A DNA stretch of 64,000 nt from the NCBI RefSeq assembly GCF_004349085.1, contig NZ_SMFM01000003.1, forward strand, positions 62,001 to 126,000, written 5' to 3'. The notes below the pieces were generated by a model. That model made no database searches. It was given only the letters and a program-made list of their open reading frames with translations, and was not told the origin of the DNA. This DNA comes from Flavobacterium caseinilyticum (lineage in GTDB: Bacteria; Bacteroidota; Bacteroidia; Flavobacteriales; Flavobacteriaceae). The translations under genes were made by a program, and so were the position numbers. Position 1 is the first letter of the stretch. Each line of letters starts with the position of its first letter. This document shows positions 26,467 through 35,393 of this stretch, in pieces.

Positions 26467-26474
26467 TACTTTTG
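26467..26474 (+). promoter_or_regulatory. -7 box of the TamL-like gene
   Basis: TACTTTTG lies 20 bases before the TTG start, within the 37-base divergent gap, so both promoters must overlap. Confidence 0.5.
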
Positions 26475-26494
26475 AATTAAATATTTTAAAACAC

Positions 26495-29062
26495 TTGAAA
26501 AAAATTTCCACAAAAATAGCAGCATTTATTCTAATTGCAATACTAATTTGCGCTTGTAACGCTGTAAAAAGAGTTCCTGATGGCAAATTGCTACTTACAA
26601 AAAATGAAATTTCTGCAAATAACAAATCTGTAAAAGACGAAAATGTTTTTGATCAACTGTATCAGAAACCAAACAGCACCTTCTTGGGATACCGTTTGCG
26701 ATTGAACCTTTACAATTTAGCAAATTTAAAAGCAGACTCTACTTACCAAGCCAAGTTTACCAATAATCCAGGCAAATTTGAGAGAAAGTCAAAATGGCTA
26801 TCAGTAAAACAAGTCAATCGGCTTGGAAAATCGTTTTGGTATTACGGAATTCATGAGTTCTTGAAAAAAACGGGCGAACCACCTGTAATAGTCGATAAAG
26901 AAAGAACGGACAAATCACTGTTGCGATTGAAATACTACTATTTTAATAATGGCTATTTTAATGTTGCTGCTGCATATAAAATTGACACTTTAAGCATTAA
27001 AAAGGCAAAAGTAAACTATGAAATTACTCCCGGAAACCCCTATTTTTTAGATTCTATAAAATCCAATATCTTAACGCCTGTTTTAGACTCTCTATATCAG
27101 ACTATTGCATCTAATACTTTCATTAAATCAGGCAATCAATACAAAACAGATGATTTTGAAAATGAAAAAAATAGGATTACCAATCATTTTAGAAACCACG
27201 GTGTGTATTATTTTCAGCCTAATTATGTAACTTTTGATATAGACACCATAAATAAAGTCAATCTGGCTAATATTAACTTACTGGTGGGCAACTACTCATT
27301 TCAGGACGGTGACTCTACCAGGACTGAACCTTTCAAGATTTATAAAATTATTGATGTGAATATCTATACTGATTATTCCCCTAGCAGTAATATGATGAAT
27401 ATTACGGACAGTACCACTTATAAGAACTTTAATCTTTACAGTCAGGGAAAATTAAAATATAAGCCTCGTGCTATAACAAATGCTATTTTCATAACAAAGG
27501 GAGGCTTGTATGCCGACAATAAAACCGTTTTGACGACGCGCTATTTGAATAATCTTAAAATTTTCAATTATCCGTCGATACAATACGAGGTCGATAAAAG
27601 AGACACGACCGCACAGTCATTGATCGCCAAAGTATATTTGACCCCGAGAAAAAAATATAGTTTTGGAACTACTTTGGATGTAACACATTCTAATATTCAA
27701 GATTTTGGTATTGGATTAAGTGTTTCAGAAACAATTAGAAATGTTTTCAATGGTGCCGAAACCCTAGAAATTGCAGCGCGCGGAAACATCGGTTCGTCAA
27801 AAGATTTGGCCAATCCAAAAGATAATTTTTTCAACGTTGTAGAATATGGACTGGATTTAAAACTGAACATTCCCAGGATTCTCATGCCATTTAATACTGA
27901 TAAAATTATTGCCAAAAGTATGATTCCTTCTACGCTGATTACCGCTGGTTTTGCAAAACAAAGAAATATTGGATTAGACAAAGAGAATTTTACCGGTGCG
28001 CTCTCCTACAACTGGACGCCAAAAATAAATCACACAGCCCGATTTGATCTTTTTAACATCCAATTTGTAAAGAATTTAAATCCAAAAAATTATTTTAATG
28101 TTTACGGCTCGTCCTACGATGCTTTGAACGAATTAAGTAAAGAATACAATACAAATCCTTCCTATTACAATAACCCTTTAGACAAAGATTTGCTGATCGA
28201 AAAGGGTACATTAGGCTTTACCGATGATGTGCTTACGGGAAATGCTAACTTTTTAAAGCCAATAGATCCGGCAGATTTCCAAGCTGTAAAAAGCATTGAT
28301 GAAAGAAGACTCAGACTTACGGAGAACGATTTTATTTTAGCCACGAGTTTTACATTTTCAAAAACAACTAAAAAAGATTTATCGGATAATAATTTCTATC
28401 TTTTCAGAACTAAGCTTGAATCCGCAGGAACTCTATTAACCGCTTTTGCAAAAACTACTAACCAGACTAAAAATTTCAGTGGTAATTATGAAATCTTTAA
28501 TTTAGAATATTCAGAATACATTAAAACCGAGTTCGATTATATTAAGCATTGGGATTTATCCAAGGAGAAAATTTTTGCCTTCAGATCTTTTTTCGGAATT
28601 GCTATTCCGTTTGGCAATTCAAACAATATTCCTTTCTCAAGAAGTTACTTTGCAGGAGGTTCTAATGATAACAGAGCCTGGCAACCTTACTCATTAGGCC
28701 CGGGAAGTTCTGGTGCTTTGAACGATTTTAACGAGGCAAATATGAAAATTGCTATCAGTGGAGAGTTCCGATTTAAACTTTTAGGAAGTTTAAAAGGAGC
28801 CGTATTTGCCGATGCAGGAAATATTTGGAATGTGTTAGATAACGTGGTGGATGTAAATTCAACTTTCACCAGCTTCAGCGACTTAAAAAACATTGCATTA
28901 GGTACTGGATTTGGAATCCGATATGATTTGAGTTTTTTCGTTATTCGTTTTGATTTGGGATTTAAAACCTATAATCCCGCCAATGAAATCGACAAAAGAT
29001 GGTTTAGAGAATACAATTTAGCAAACTCGGTTTTAAATTTCGGGATAAATTATCCGTTCTAA
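26495..29062 (+). CDS. Omp85/TamA-family outer membrane assembly protein, lipid-anchored (TamL type)
   Basis: 855 residues beginning at a TTG codon (TTGAAAAAAATT). The signal peptide ends in a lipobox, ILICAC, with Cys21 as the likely lipidated residue; lipidated TamA homologues (TamL) are known from Bacteroidota. POTRA-like domains follow (KVNYEITPGNPYF; YSFGTTLDVTHSN) and then a 16-strand-type barrel with RSYFAGGSNDNRAW, the loop-6 equivalent of the BamA/TamA VRGF/Y motif, and KGAVFADAGNIWN. It should insert proteins into the outer membrane, probably with TamB. No tamB gene is adjacent here. Confidence 0.88.
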   Translation: MKKISTKIAAFILIAILICACNAVKRVPDGKLLLTKNEISANNKSVKDENVFDQLYQKPNSTFLGYRLRLNLYNLANLKADSTYQAKFTNNPGKFERKSKWLSVKQVNRLGKSFWYYGIHEFLKKTGEPPVIVDKERTDKSLLRLKYYYFNNGYFNVAAAYKIDTLSIKKAKVNYEITPGNPYFLDSIKSNILTPVLDSLYQTIASNTFIKSGNQYKTDDFENEKNRITNHFRNHGVYYFQPNYVTFDIDTINKVNLANINLLVGNYSFQDGDSTRTEPFKIYKIIDVNIYTDYSPSSNMMNITDSTTYKNFNLYSQGKLKYKPRAITNAIFITKGGLYADNKTVLTTRYLNNLKIFNYPSIQYEVDKRDTTAQSLIAKVYLTPRKKYSFGTTLDVTHSNIQDFGIGLSVSETIRNVFNGAETLEIAARGNIGSSKDLANPKDNFFNVVEYGLDLKLNIPRILMPFNTDKIIAKSMIPSTLITAGFAKQRNIGLDKENFTGALSYNWTPKINHTARFDLFNIQFVKNLNPKNYFNVYGSSYDALNELSKEYNTNPSYYNNPLDKDLLIEKGTLGFTDDVLTGNANFLKPIDPADFQAVKSIDERRLRLTENDFILATSFTFSKTTKKDLSDNNFYLFRTKLESAGTLLTAFAKTTNQTKNFSGNYEIFNLEYSEYIKTEFDYIKHWDLSKEKIFAFRSFFGIAIPFGNSNNIPFSRSYFAGGSNDNRAWQPYSLGPGSSGALNDFNEANMKIAISGEFRFKLLGSLKGAVFADAGNIWNVLDNVVDVNSTFTSFSDLKNIALGTGFGIRYDLSFFVIRFDLGFKTYNPANEIDKRWFREYNLANSVLNFGINYPF

Positions 29063-29076
29063 TGCTATTTAATTCT

Positions 29077-29084
29077 TATTTTTG
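29077..29084 (+). promoter_or_regulatory. -7 box of the fbaA promoter
   Basis: TATTTTTG followed by GCATAC, 27 bases before the fbaA ATG. Confidence 0.5.
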
Positions 29085-29111
29085 CATACTAAAAACTAAA
29101 AAAAAAATACA

Positions 29112-30179
29112 ATGTCACACAACATAAAACCAGGCGTAGCTACAGGAGATCAAGTTCAGGAAATTTTTAATTATGCTAAAGAAAAAGGATTTGCACTTCC
29201 GGCAGTTAATGTTACAGGATCAAATACAATCAATAGCGTTCTTGAAACTGCTGCAAAACTGAATGCTCCGGTTATCATTCAATTTTCTAACGGAGGAGCA
29301 CAATTTAATGCTGGAAAAGGACTTTCGAATGTAGGCGAAAAAGCAGCTATCGCTGGCGGAATTGCTGGTGCATTACACATTCATACTTTGGCAGAAGCTT
29401 ATGGAGCAACCGTAATTTTACATACTGACCATTGTGCAAAAAAACTATTACCTTGGATTGATGGTTTATTGGATGCTTCAGAAGCGCATTTTGCTAAAAC
29501 TGGAAAACCATTGTATTCTTCTCATATGATTGATTTATCAGAAGAACCAATTGAAGAGAATATCGAAATTTGCAAAGGCTATTTAGAAAGAATGAGCAAA
29601 ATGGGAATGACACTTGAAATCGAACTTGGAATTACAGGTGGCGAAGAAGATGGTGTGGACAACTCAGATGTTGACAGTTCAAAATTATACACACAGCCGG
29701 AAGAAGTTGCTTACGCATACGAAGAACTTTCTAAAGTAAGTCCAAGATTTACAATTGCTGCTGCTTTTGGAAACGTTCACGGCGTTTACAAACCAGGAAA
29801 TGTAAAATTGACTCCAAAAATCTTAAAAAATTCTCAAGATTTTGTTCAAAATAAATTTAATACAGGACACAACCCGGTAGATTTCGTTTTCCACGGTGGT
29901 TCCGGTTCTACATTAGAAGAAATCAGAGAGGGTATCAGCTACGGTGTAATAAAAATGAATATTGATACGGATTTGCAGTTTGCATTTACAGAAGGTATCC
30001 GTGATTACATGGTAAAAAACATCGACTATTTGAAAACTCAAATTGGAAACCCAGAAGGCGCTGATGTTCCAAACAAAAAATATTACGATCCAAGAAAATG
30101 GTTGCGTGAAAGTGAAGTTACTTTCAACGCCAGACTGGAACAAGCATTTGCTGACTTGAACAACGTGAATACATTATAA
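29112..30179 (+). CDS. fbaA: Fructose-bisphosphate aldolase, class II
   Basis: Zinc-dependent cleavage of fructose-1,6-bisphosphate in glycolysis and its reverse in gluconeogenesis. 355 residues; zinc and substrate motifs are ILHTDHCAKKLLPW, LEIELGITGGEEDGVDN (class IIA), GNVHGVYKPGNVKL and FHGGSGS, then MNIDTDLQFAFTEGIRDY. Full length class IIA. accD follows after a 74-base gap occupied by an inverted repeat; the two are not functionally linked in an obvious way. Confidence 0.97.
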   Translation: MSHNIKPGVATGDQVQEIFNYAKEKGFALPAVNVTGSNTINSVLETAAKLNAPVIIQFSNGGAQFNAGKGLSNVGEKAAIAGGIAGALHIHTLAEAYGATVILHTDHCAKKLLPWIDGLLDASEAHFAKTGKPLYSSHMIDLSEEPIEENIEICKGYLERMSKMGMTLEIELGITGGEEDGVDNSDVDSSKLYTQPEEVAYAYEELSKVSPRFTIAAAFGNVHGVYKPGNVKLTPKILKNSQDFVQNKFNTGHNPVDFVFHGGSGSTLEEIREGISYGVIKMNIDTDLQFAFTEGIRDYMVKNIDYLKTQIGNPEGADVPNKKYYDPRKWLRESEVTFNARLEQAFADLNNVNTL

Positions 30180-30192
30180 TAAAAAGTTTAAA

Positions 30193-30237
30193 GTTTCAGG
30201 TTTAAGGTTTCAAAACTTTAAACTTTAAACCTGAAAC
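30193..30237. repeat. Inverted repeat between fbaA and accD
   Basis: GTTTCAGGTTTAA (30193-30205) and TTAAACCTGAAAC (30225-30237) are perfect 13-base arms around a 19-base spacer built of the words GTTTCAAAAC and TTTAAAC. It could form a hairpin without a T run, so it is a poor terminator. Confidence 0.75.
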
Positions 30238-30253
30238 AACAAAAACAATAAAT

Positions 30254-31108
30254 ATGGCTTGGTTTAAAAGAAAAGAAAAAGGGATTACTACTGCTACCGA
30301 AGACAAAATGGATATTCCAAAAGGGCTTTGGTACAAATCTCCCACTGGAAAAATTATTGATGCCGATGAACTAGCTCGTAACTTATTTGTAAGTCCCGAA
30401 GATGGTTTTCATGTGAGGATTGGGAGCACCGAATATTTTCATATTTTATTTGACAACAACGAATTTGTTGAGTTAGATAAAAACATGACTTCTAAAGATC
30501 CTTTGCATTTTGTTGACACCAAAAAATATGCAGATCGTTTGAAAGATGTGATGGAAAAAACCAAACTTAAAGACGCAGTTCGCACAGGAGTTGGAAAATC
30601 CAAAGGAAAAGACTTAGTGATTTGCTGTATGGATTTTGCTTTTATTGGTGGTTCAATGGGAGCTGTGGTAGGAGAAAAAATTGCCAGAGGAATCGATCAC
30701 GCCATCAAAAACAAATTGCCATTTGTAATGATTTCTAAATCAGGTGGAGCAAGAATGATGGAAGCCGCTTATTCATTAATGCAATTAGCGAAAACATCTG
30801 TAAAACTGGCTCAGCTTGCCGATGCAAAATTACCGTATATATCGTTGTGTACAGATCCAACAACCGGAGGAACCACTGCTTCTTATGCTATGCTGGGTGA
30901 CATCAATATTGCTGAACCAGGTGCTTTGATTGGATTTGCAGGACCAAGAGTTGTTAGAGACACGACAGGTAAAGATTTACCAGAAGGTTTTCAAACGGCA
31001 GAATTTCTTCTTGAACATGGTTTCTTAGACTTTATCACACCAAGAAAACAATTGAAAGACAATATTAATTTGTACATTGATTTGATTCAAAATAACGATA
31101 TTAGATAA
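30254..31108 (+). CDS. accD: Acetyl-CoA carboxylase carboxyltransferase subunit beta, without zinc-ribbon cysteines
   Basis: With AccA, transfers the carboxyl group from biotin to acetyl-CoA to give malonyl-CoA for fatty-acid synthesis. 284 residues: MAWFKRK start, then the usual zinc-ribbon region (about 25-55) reading LWYKSPTGK and [15 protein letters not shown]. The two CPxC/CxxC pairs of E. coli AccD are replaced by Ser29, Gly32, Ser47 and Asp50, so no zinc can be held. The carboxyltransferase core is normal: [52 protein letters not shown]. Terminator at 31172-31208 is shared with the opposing gene. Confidence 0.95.
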   Translation: MAWFKRKEKGITTATEDKMDIPKGLWYKSPTGKIIDADELARNLFVSPEDGFHVRIGSTEYFHILFDNNEFVELDKNMTSKDPLHFVDTKKYADRLKDVMEKTKLKDAVRTGVGKSKGKDLVICCMDFAFIGGSMGAVVGEKIARGIDHAIKNKLPFVMISKSGGARMMEAAYSLMQLAKTSVKLAQLADAKLPYISLCTDPTTGGTTASYAMLGDINIAEPGALIGFAGPRVVRDTTGKDLPEGFQTAEFLLEHGFLDFITPRKQLKDNINLYIDLIQNNDIR

Positions 31109-31171
31109 GAAATAAATCCCAAACAAATTTGAGTTATGTTTGGAATAAATTCTTACTCTTTTACATAAAAT

Positions 31172-31208
31172 AAAAACAGCTTCCAAATAATTTTGGAAGC
31201 TGTTTTCG
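31172..31208 (+). terminator. Bidirectional terminator between accD and the ABC permease gene
   Basis: AAAACAGCTTCCAAA / TTTGGAAGCTGTTTT, a 14-15 bp perfect stem with a 5-base loop. Confidence 0.9.
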
Positions 31209-31239
31209 TTAAATACCTTTTTTTTAAAAATGCTGGATA

Positions 31240-32493
31240 TTACATTCCAGTTCTGATTGCTTCCACAGGATCTAACTTAGAAGCAGCAATAGCAGGAAGA
31301 ATACCAGAAATTAATCCTATGATTGCGGCTAAACCAGTTCCTAAAAGAATATTCCCTATCCCTAAGACAAATTCAAAATCTAATACTTTTGTTAAAACAA
31401 TGGAAATAACCCAAACCATTAAAAGTCCAATGATTCCGCCAAGCACAGAAAGTATAATGGCCTCGAATAAAAACTGAAATAATATAAACCTGTTTTTGGC
31501 TCCCAATGATTTTTGAATTCCAATCAGATTCGTACGTTCTTTTACCGATACGAACATTATATTGGCAATTCCAAAACCTCCTACAAGAAGAGAAAATCCA
31601 CTGATAACCCAGCCTACTAAATTCATTTGCACCAATATACCATCGATAAGATCTGTTAAACCAGAGAATACATTAATAAAAAAATTATCGATTTCTCCGG
31701 CTTTCACTCCTCTGAATCTTCTTAATTTCTGAGAGATTTCAGATTTATAAGCATCCATATCAACTCCTTTGACAGGCTTAAAAACAACAACAGTCAAAAC
31801 TTTCTCAGAATTATCACCATAGAGCTGTCTTAAAAAATTTACAGGTATATACACCGTGGTATCATCACTGTTTCCACCAACTATGCCAGCTCCCTGTTTT
31901 TTTAGAACACCTATCACCGTGAATCGCTTCCCATACAACCGCAAATTTTTACCAATTGGATCCAAATCCTCAAATAATGATTTAGCAATTTCATACCCGA
32001 GAATAGCAACCGATGATCCGGAATTAGCTTCGGATTCATTATAAAATCTGCCTTTATCAAACTCAAGTCCCTGTATATCGATAAATTCATGAGATGCAGG
32101 AATGATATTTACATCACTGACCGTTTTAGAGTCGTATTTTATAGATTCCCTGTTTGTAAACATTTGGTATCCCATTTGCTCCGTATTGGTCATCGCTCCT
32201 TTCAGATAAATATATTCATCATATTTCATATTTGGAAATTGCTCCCTCTTCCATTGCGGAATATCCGAAGGACCAAAAGATCGCTTCATTAAATAAATAG
32301 TGTTTTTATCCAAACTGCTTAAATCCTTTGTGATTTTTCTATCCAAAGAATCAACCGCAGCAAGAACTGCTATGATGGAAAAAATTCCGATAGTAACTCC
32401 TAATAAAGAAAGCAACGTTCTCAGCTTGTTGCTGCGCAATGCATTCATTGCAAATGCGAAACTCTCTTTTAATAATCGAAGGTAAAGTAACAT
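31240..32493 (-). CDS. ABC transporter permease, MacB/FtsX type
   Basis: 417 residues. A cytoplasmic N-terminal helix (LLKESFAFAMNALRSNKLRTL) precedes TM1, a MacB-type periplasmic core domain (about 50-270), and three C-terminal membrane helices of the FtsX domain (LLVGGFGIANIMFVSVKERT; IGIQKSLGAKNRFILFQFL; the end DPVEAIRTGM). In the MacAB/LolCDE group these proteins work with a separate ATPase for mechanotransmission or export, but no ATPase or MacA-like adaptor is adjacent. Probably a single-gene unit; its partner lies elsewhere. Confidence 0.92.
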   Translation of the reverse strand: MLLYLRLLKESFAFAMNALRSNKLRTLLSLLGVTIGIFSIIAVLAAVDSLDRKITKDLSSLDKNTIYLMKRSFGPSDIPQWKREQFPNMKYDEYIYLKGAMTNTEQMGYQMFTNRESIKYDSKTVSDVNIIPASHEFIDIQGLEFDKGRFYNESEANSGSSVAILGYEIAKSLFEDLDPIGKNLRLYGKRFTVIGVLKKQGAGIVGGNSDDTTVYIPVNFLRQLYGDNSEKVLTVVVFKPVKGVDMDAYKSEISQKLRRFRGVKAGEIDNFFINVFSGLTDLIDGILVQMNLVGWVISGFSLLVGGFGIANIMFVSVKERTNLIGIQKSLGAKNRFILFQFLFEAIILSVLGGIIGLLMVWVISIVLTKVLDFEFVLGIGNILLGTGLAAIIGLISGILPAIAASKLDPVEAIRTGM

Positions 32494-32653
32494 ACAATCT
32501 ATTTTGTGTTAAAGTAAAATTATTAATTTTCTAAAAAATCTAATATAAAATCGCTTTGCTCTAGCGCTAATTCGTATTTACTATTTTAATGCAAGAGCCT
32601 AATAAAATACAATTATCTCAATTTCAAATGGCTTATTTATAACATTAAAAAAC

Positions 32654-32661
32654 TATTTTTG
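32654..32661 (+). promoter_or_regulatory. -7 box of the purH promoter
   Basis: TATTTTTG followed by GCATTTT, 23 bases before the purH ATG. Confidence 0.5.
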
Positions 32662-32684
32662 CATTTTAAAATTATAACTACATA

Positions 32685-34211
32685 ATGAACACAACTAAAA
32701 CAATTCAATCTGCATTAATCTCTGTCTTTTCAAAAGAAGGTCTGGAGCCTATAGTAAGACAACTAAACAGTCAAAATGTTACACTTTATTCTACAGGAGG
32801 AACTGAGGATTTTATCAAAAACTTAGGAATCCCTGTCATTGCTGTCGAAGATGTGACCTCTTACCCTTCCATTCTAGGTGGTAGAGTGAAAACCTTACAC
32901 CCAAAAGTTTTTGGAGGAATCTTAAATCGCCAAGATAATGAAAATGATGTACAGCAAATGCTGGAGTTCAACATCCCACAAATTGATTTGGTAATTGTTG
33001 ACTTGTATCCTTTTGAAAAAACAGTTGCTTCAGGAGCAAGCGAAGAGGACATTATTGAAAAAATAGATATCGGTGGTATTTCGCTAATTCGTGCCGCCGC
33101 AAAAAATTTCAAGGACACTGTAATTATTGCTTCCGTTGATCAATACAGTTTACTTCTGGATCTAATTACAGAACAAAATGGCGCAACAACATTGGACGAC
33201 AGAAAATTATTAGCTACAAAAGCATTTCACGTTTCGTCACATTATGACTCCGCTATTTTTAATTATTTCAACACAGATGAAACCATTTATAAAGAAAGTA
33301 TTGCAAATGGCCAAGTATTAAGATATGGAGAAAATCCACACCAGAAAGGATTTTTCTTCGGTGATTTTGATGCGATGTTCAAAAAAGTTCACGGAAAAGA
33401 ATTGTCTTATAATAATTTATTAGATGTAGATGCTGCGGTAAATTTGATCAATGAATTCAAAAATGACAACCCCACTTTTGCAATATTAAAACATAATAAT
33501 GCTTGCGGTTTAGCGACAAGAACAACAATCAGCGATGCCTACATTGCAGCATTGGCGTGTGACCCAACTTCGGCTTTTGGAGGCGTGTTGATTTCCAATA
33601 CCAAAATTGATGTAGCAACTGCAACAGAAATAAACAAACTTTTCTGTGAAGTTGTTATTGCTCCAGAGTATGAGGATGAAGCGCTAGCGATTTTACAGGA
33701 AAAGAAAAACCGAATTATATTAGTTCAAAACGAAGTAGCATTGCCACAAAAACTGGTACGAACATGCTTAAACGGAATTTTAATTCAGGAAAGAAACAAC
33801 ATCACAGATACTAAAGAAGCCTTAAGAACCGTTACTATAAATACGCCGTCAGAAAAAGAGATTGAGGATTTAATCTTTGCTTCTAAAATTTGTAAGAACA
33901 CAAAATCAAACACGATTGTTTTTGCAAAAAACGGCACATTGATCTCGTCAGGTACAGGGCAGACATCACGAGTGGACGCCTTGCTTCAAGCGATAGAAAA
34001 AGCGAATACTTTTCACTTTGATTTGCATGGTGCTGTGATGGCAAGCGACGCATTTTTTCCTTTTCCGGATTGTGTGGAGATAGCAAAAAAAGCAGGAATA
34101 ACAGCTGTAATTCAGCCCGGCGGATCAATAAAAGACCAACTAAGTATCGATTATTGTAATGAAAATAAACTTGCAATGGTATTTACAGGAACACGTCATT
34201 TTAAACATTAA
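32685..34211 (+). CDS. purH: Bifunctional AICAR formyltransferase / IMP cyclohydrolase
   Basis: Catalyses the last two steps of purine synthesis, AICAR to FAICAR (using formyl-THF) and ring closure to IMP. 508 residues: an N-terminal MGS-like cyclohydrolase domain (SALISVFSKEGLEPIVRQL; STGGTEDFIKNLGIPV; GGRVKTLHPKVFGGIL), then the AICARFT domain with LRYGENPHQKGFF, ILKHNNACGLATR and IQPGGSIKDQLSIDYCNE near the C-terminus. Full length. It has its own -7 box and immediately precedes the mre operon, whose promoter lies right after the purH stop. Confidence 0.98.
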   Translation: MNTTKTIQSALISVFSKEGLEPIVRQLNSQNVTLYSTGGTEDFIKNLGIPVIAVEDVTSYPSILGGRVKTLHPKVFGGILNRQDNENDVQQMLEFNIPQIDLVIVDLYPFEKTVASGASEEDIIEKIDIGGISLIRAAAKNFKDTVIIASVDQYSLLLDLITEQNGATTLDDRKLLATKAFHVSSHYDSAIFNYFNTDETIYKESIANGQVLRYGENPHQKGFFFGDFDAMFKKVHGKELSYNNLLDVDAAVNLINEFKNDNPTFAILKHNNACGLATRTTISDAYIAALACDPTSAFGGVLISNTKIDVATATEINKLFCEVVIAPEYEDEALAILQEKKNRIILVQNEVALPQKLVRTCLNGILIQERNNITDTKEALRTVTINTPSEKEIEDLIFASKICKNTKSNTIVFAKNGTLISSGTGQTSRVDALLQAIEKANTFHFDLHGAVMASDAFFPFPDCVEIAKKAGITAVIQPGGSIKDQLSIDYCNENKLAMVFTGTRHFKH

Positions 34212-34217
34212 TTTGTT

Positions 34218-34225
34218 TAACTTTG
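34218..34225 (+). promoter_or_regulatory. -7 box of the mreB operon
   Basis: TAACTTTG followed by CCCGTC, 7 bases after the purH stop and 40 bases before mreB. Confidence 0.5.
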
Positions 34226-34265
34226 CCCGTCACAAATTTATAACATTTTAACCCTTAAAAAACTT

Positions 34266-35294
34266 ATGGGATTTTTTGATTTCATGACCGAGGATATTGC
34301 GATAGACCTTGGTACCGCTAATACTTTAATCATACATAATGACAAAGTAGTAATTGACAGTCCTTCAATAGTTGCCCGTGACAGAATATCGGGTAAAATC
34401 ATTGCTGTAGGTAAAGAAGCCAGCATGATGCAGGGTAAGACACATGAAAACATTAAAACAATAAGACCGTTGAAAGATGGTGTAATTGCTGATTTTGATG
34501 CTTCAGAAAAAATGATAAGCTTATTTATAAAAAGCATACCAGCATTAAAAAAAAGAATGTTTACTCCAGCATTAAGAATGGTTGTTTGTATTCCTTCCGG
34601 TATTACTGAGGTGGAGATGAGAGCAGTAAAAGAATCATGCGAAAGAGTAAATGGAAAAGAAGTTTATTTGATTCACGAACCTATGGCAGCTGCCATTGGT
34701 ATTGGAATTGACATTATGCAACCCAAAGGAAACATGATTGTTGATATTGGTGGAGGAACAACTGAAATTGCAGTAATTGCATTAGGTGGAATTGTTTGTG
34801 ACAAATCGGTAAAAATTGCCGGTGATGTATTTACGAATGATATTGTTTATTATATGCGTACCCAGCACAATCTTTTTGTTGGAGAAACTACCGCTGAAAA
34901 AATAAAAATTCAAATTGGCGCCGCTATCGAAGATTTAGAAACTCCTCCTGAAGACATGTCCGTTCAAGGTAGAGATTTACTTACCGGAAAACCAAAACAG
35001 GTTGAAGTTTCATATAGAGAAATTGCTAAAGCATTAGACAAATCAATCCAAAGGATCGAAGATGCTGTAATGGAAACATTATCACAAACCCCTCCGGAAT
35101 TAGCTGCTGACATCTACAATACAGGAATCTATCTTGCAGGAGGAGGATCGATGTTAAGAGGTCTTGATAAGAGAATTTCTCAAAAAACAGATTTACCTGT
35201 TTATATTGCTGAAGATCCATTGAGAGCTGTCGTTAGAGGAACAGGTATGGCACTTAAAAATATTACAAAATTTAAAAGCATTTTGATTAAGTAA
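34266..35294 (+). CDS. mreB: Rod shape-determining protein MreB
   Basis: Bacterial actin that forms membrane-bound filaments guiding lateral wall growth. 342 residues with the actin-fold ATP motifs: IDLGTANTLIIH (phosphate 1), NMIVDIGGGTTEIAVIALG (phosphate 2) and GIYLAGGGSMLRGLDKRIS (adenosine). The hydrophobic N-terminal residues MGFFDFM suit membrane binding. First gene of the five-gene unit mreB-mreC-mreD-pbp2-rodA, the complete elongasome core, implying a rod-shaped cell. Confidence 0.98.
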   Translation: MGFFDFMTEDIAIDLGTANTLIIHNDKVVIDSPSIVARDRISGKIIAVGKEASMMQGKTHENIKTIRPLKDGVIADFDASEKMISLFIKSIPALKKRMFTPALRMVVCIPSGITEVEMRAVKESCERVNGKEVYLIHEPMAAAIGIGIDIMQPKGNMIVDIGGGTTEIAVIALGGIVCDKSVKIAGDVFTNDIVYYMRTQHNLFVGETTAEKIKIQIGAAIEDLETPPEDMSVQGRDLLTGKPKQVEVSYREIAKALDKSIQRIEDAVMETLSQTPPELAADIYNTGIYLAGGGSMLRGLDKRISQKTDLPVYIAEDPLRAVVRGTGMALKNITKFKSILIK

Positions 35295-35393
35295 TAATTT
35301 TGAGCAGACTCATCCTTTGCGAAGTTTGTTCCGATTGACAATGATTAAATTACAAAACTAGACACGTAGTTATTTACATTATACCGTTAAGCA

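Noticed and set aside
26458..26625. Longer N-terminus of the RNA methyltransferase
   Set aside because: It would run through the divergent promoter and into the TamL-like gene; family alignment starts at MVSKNQIK.
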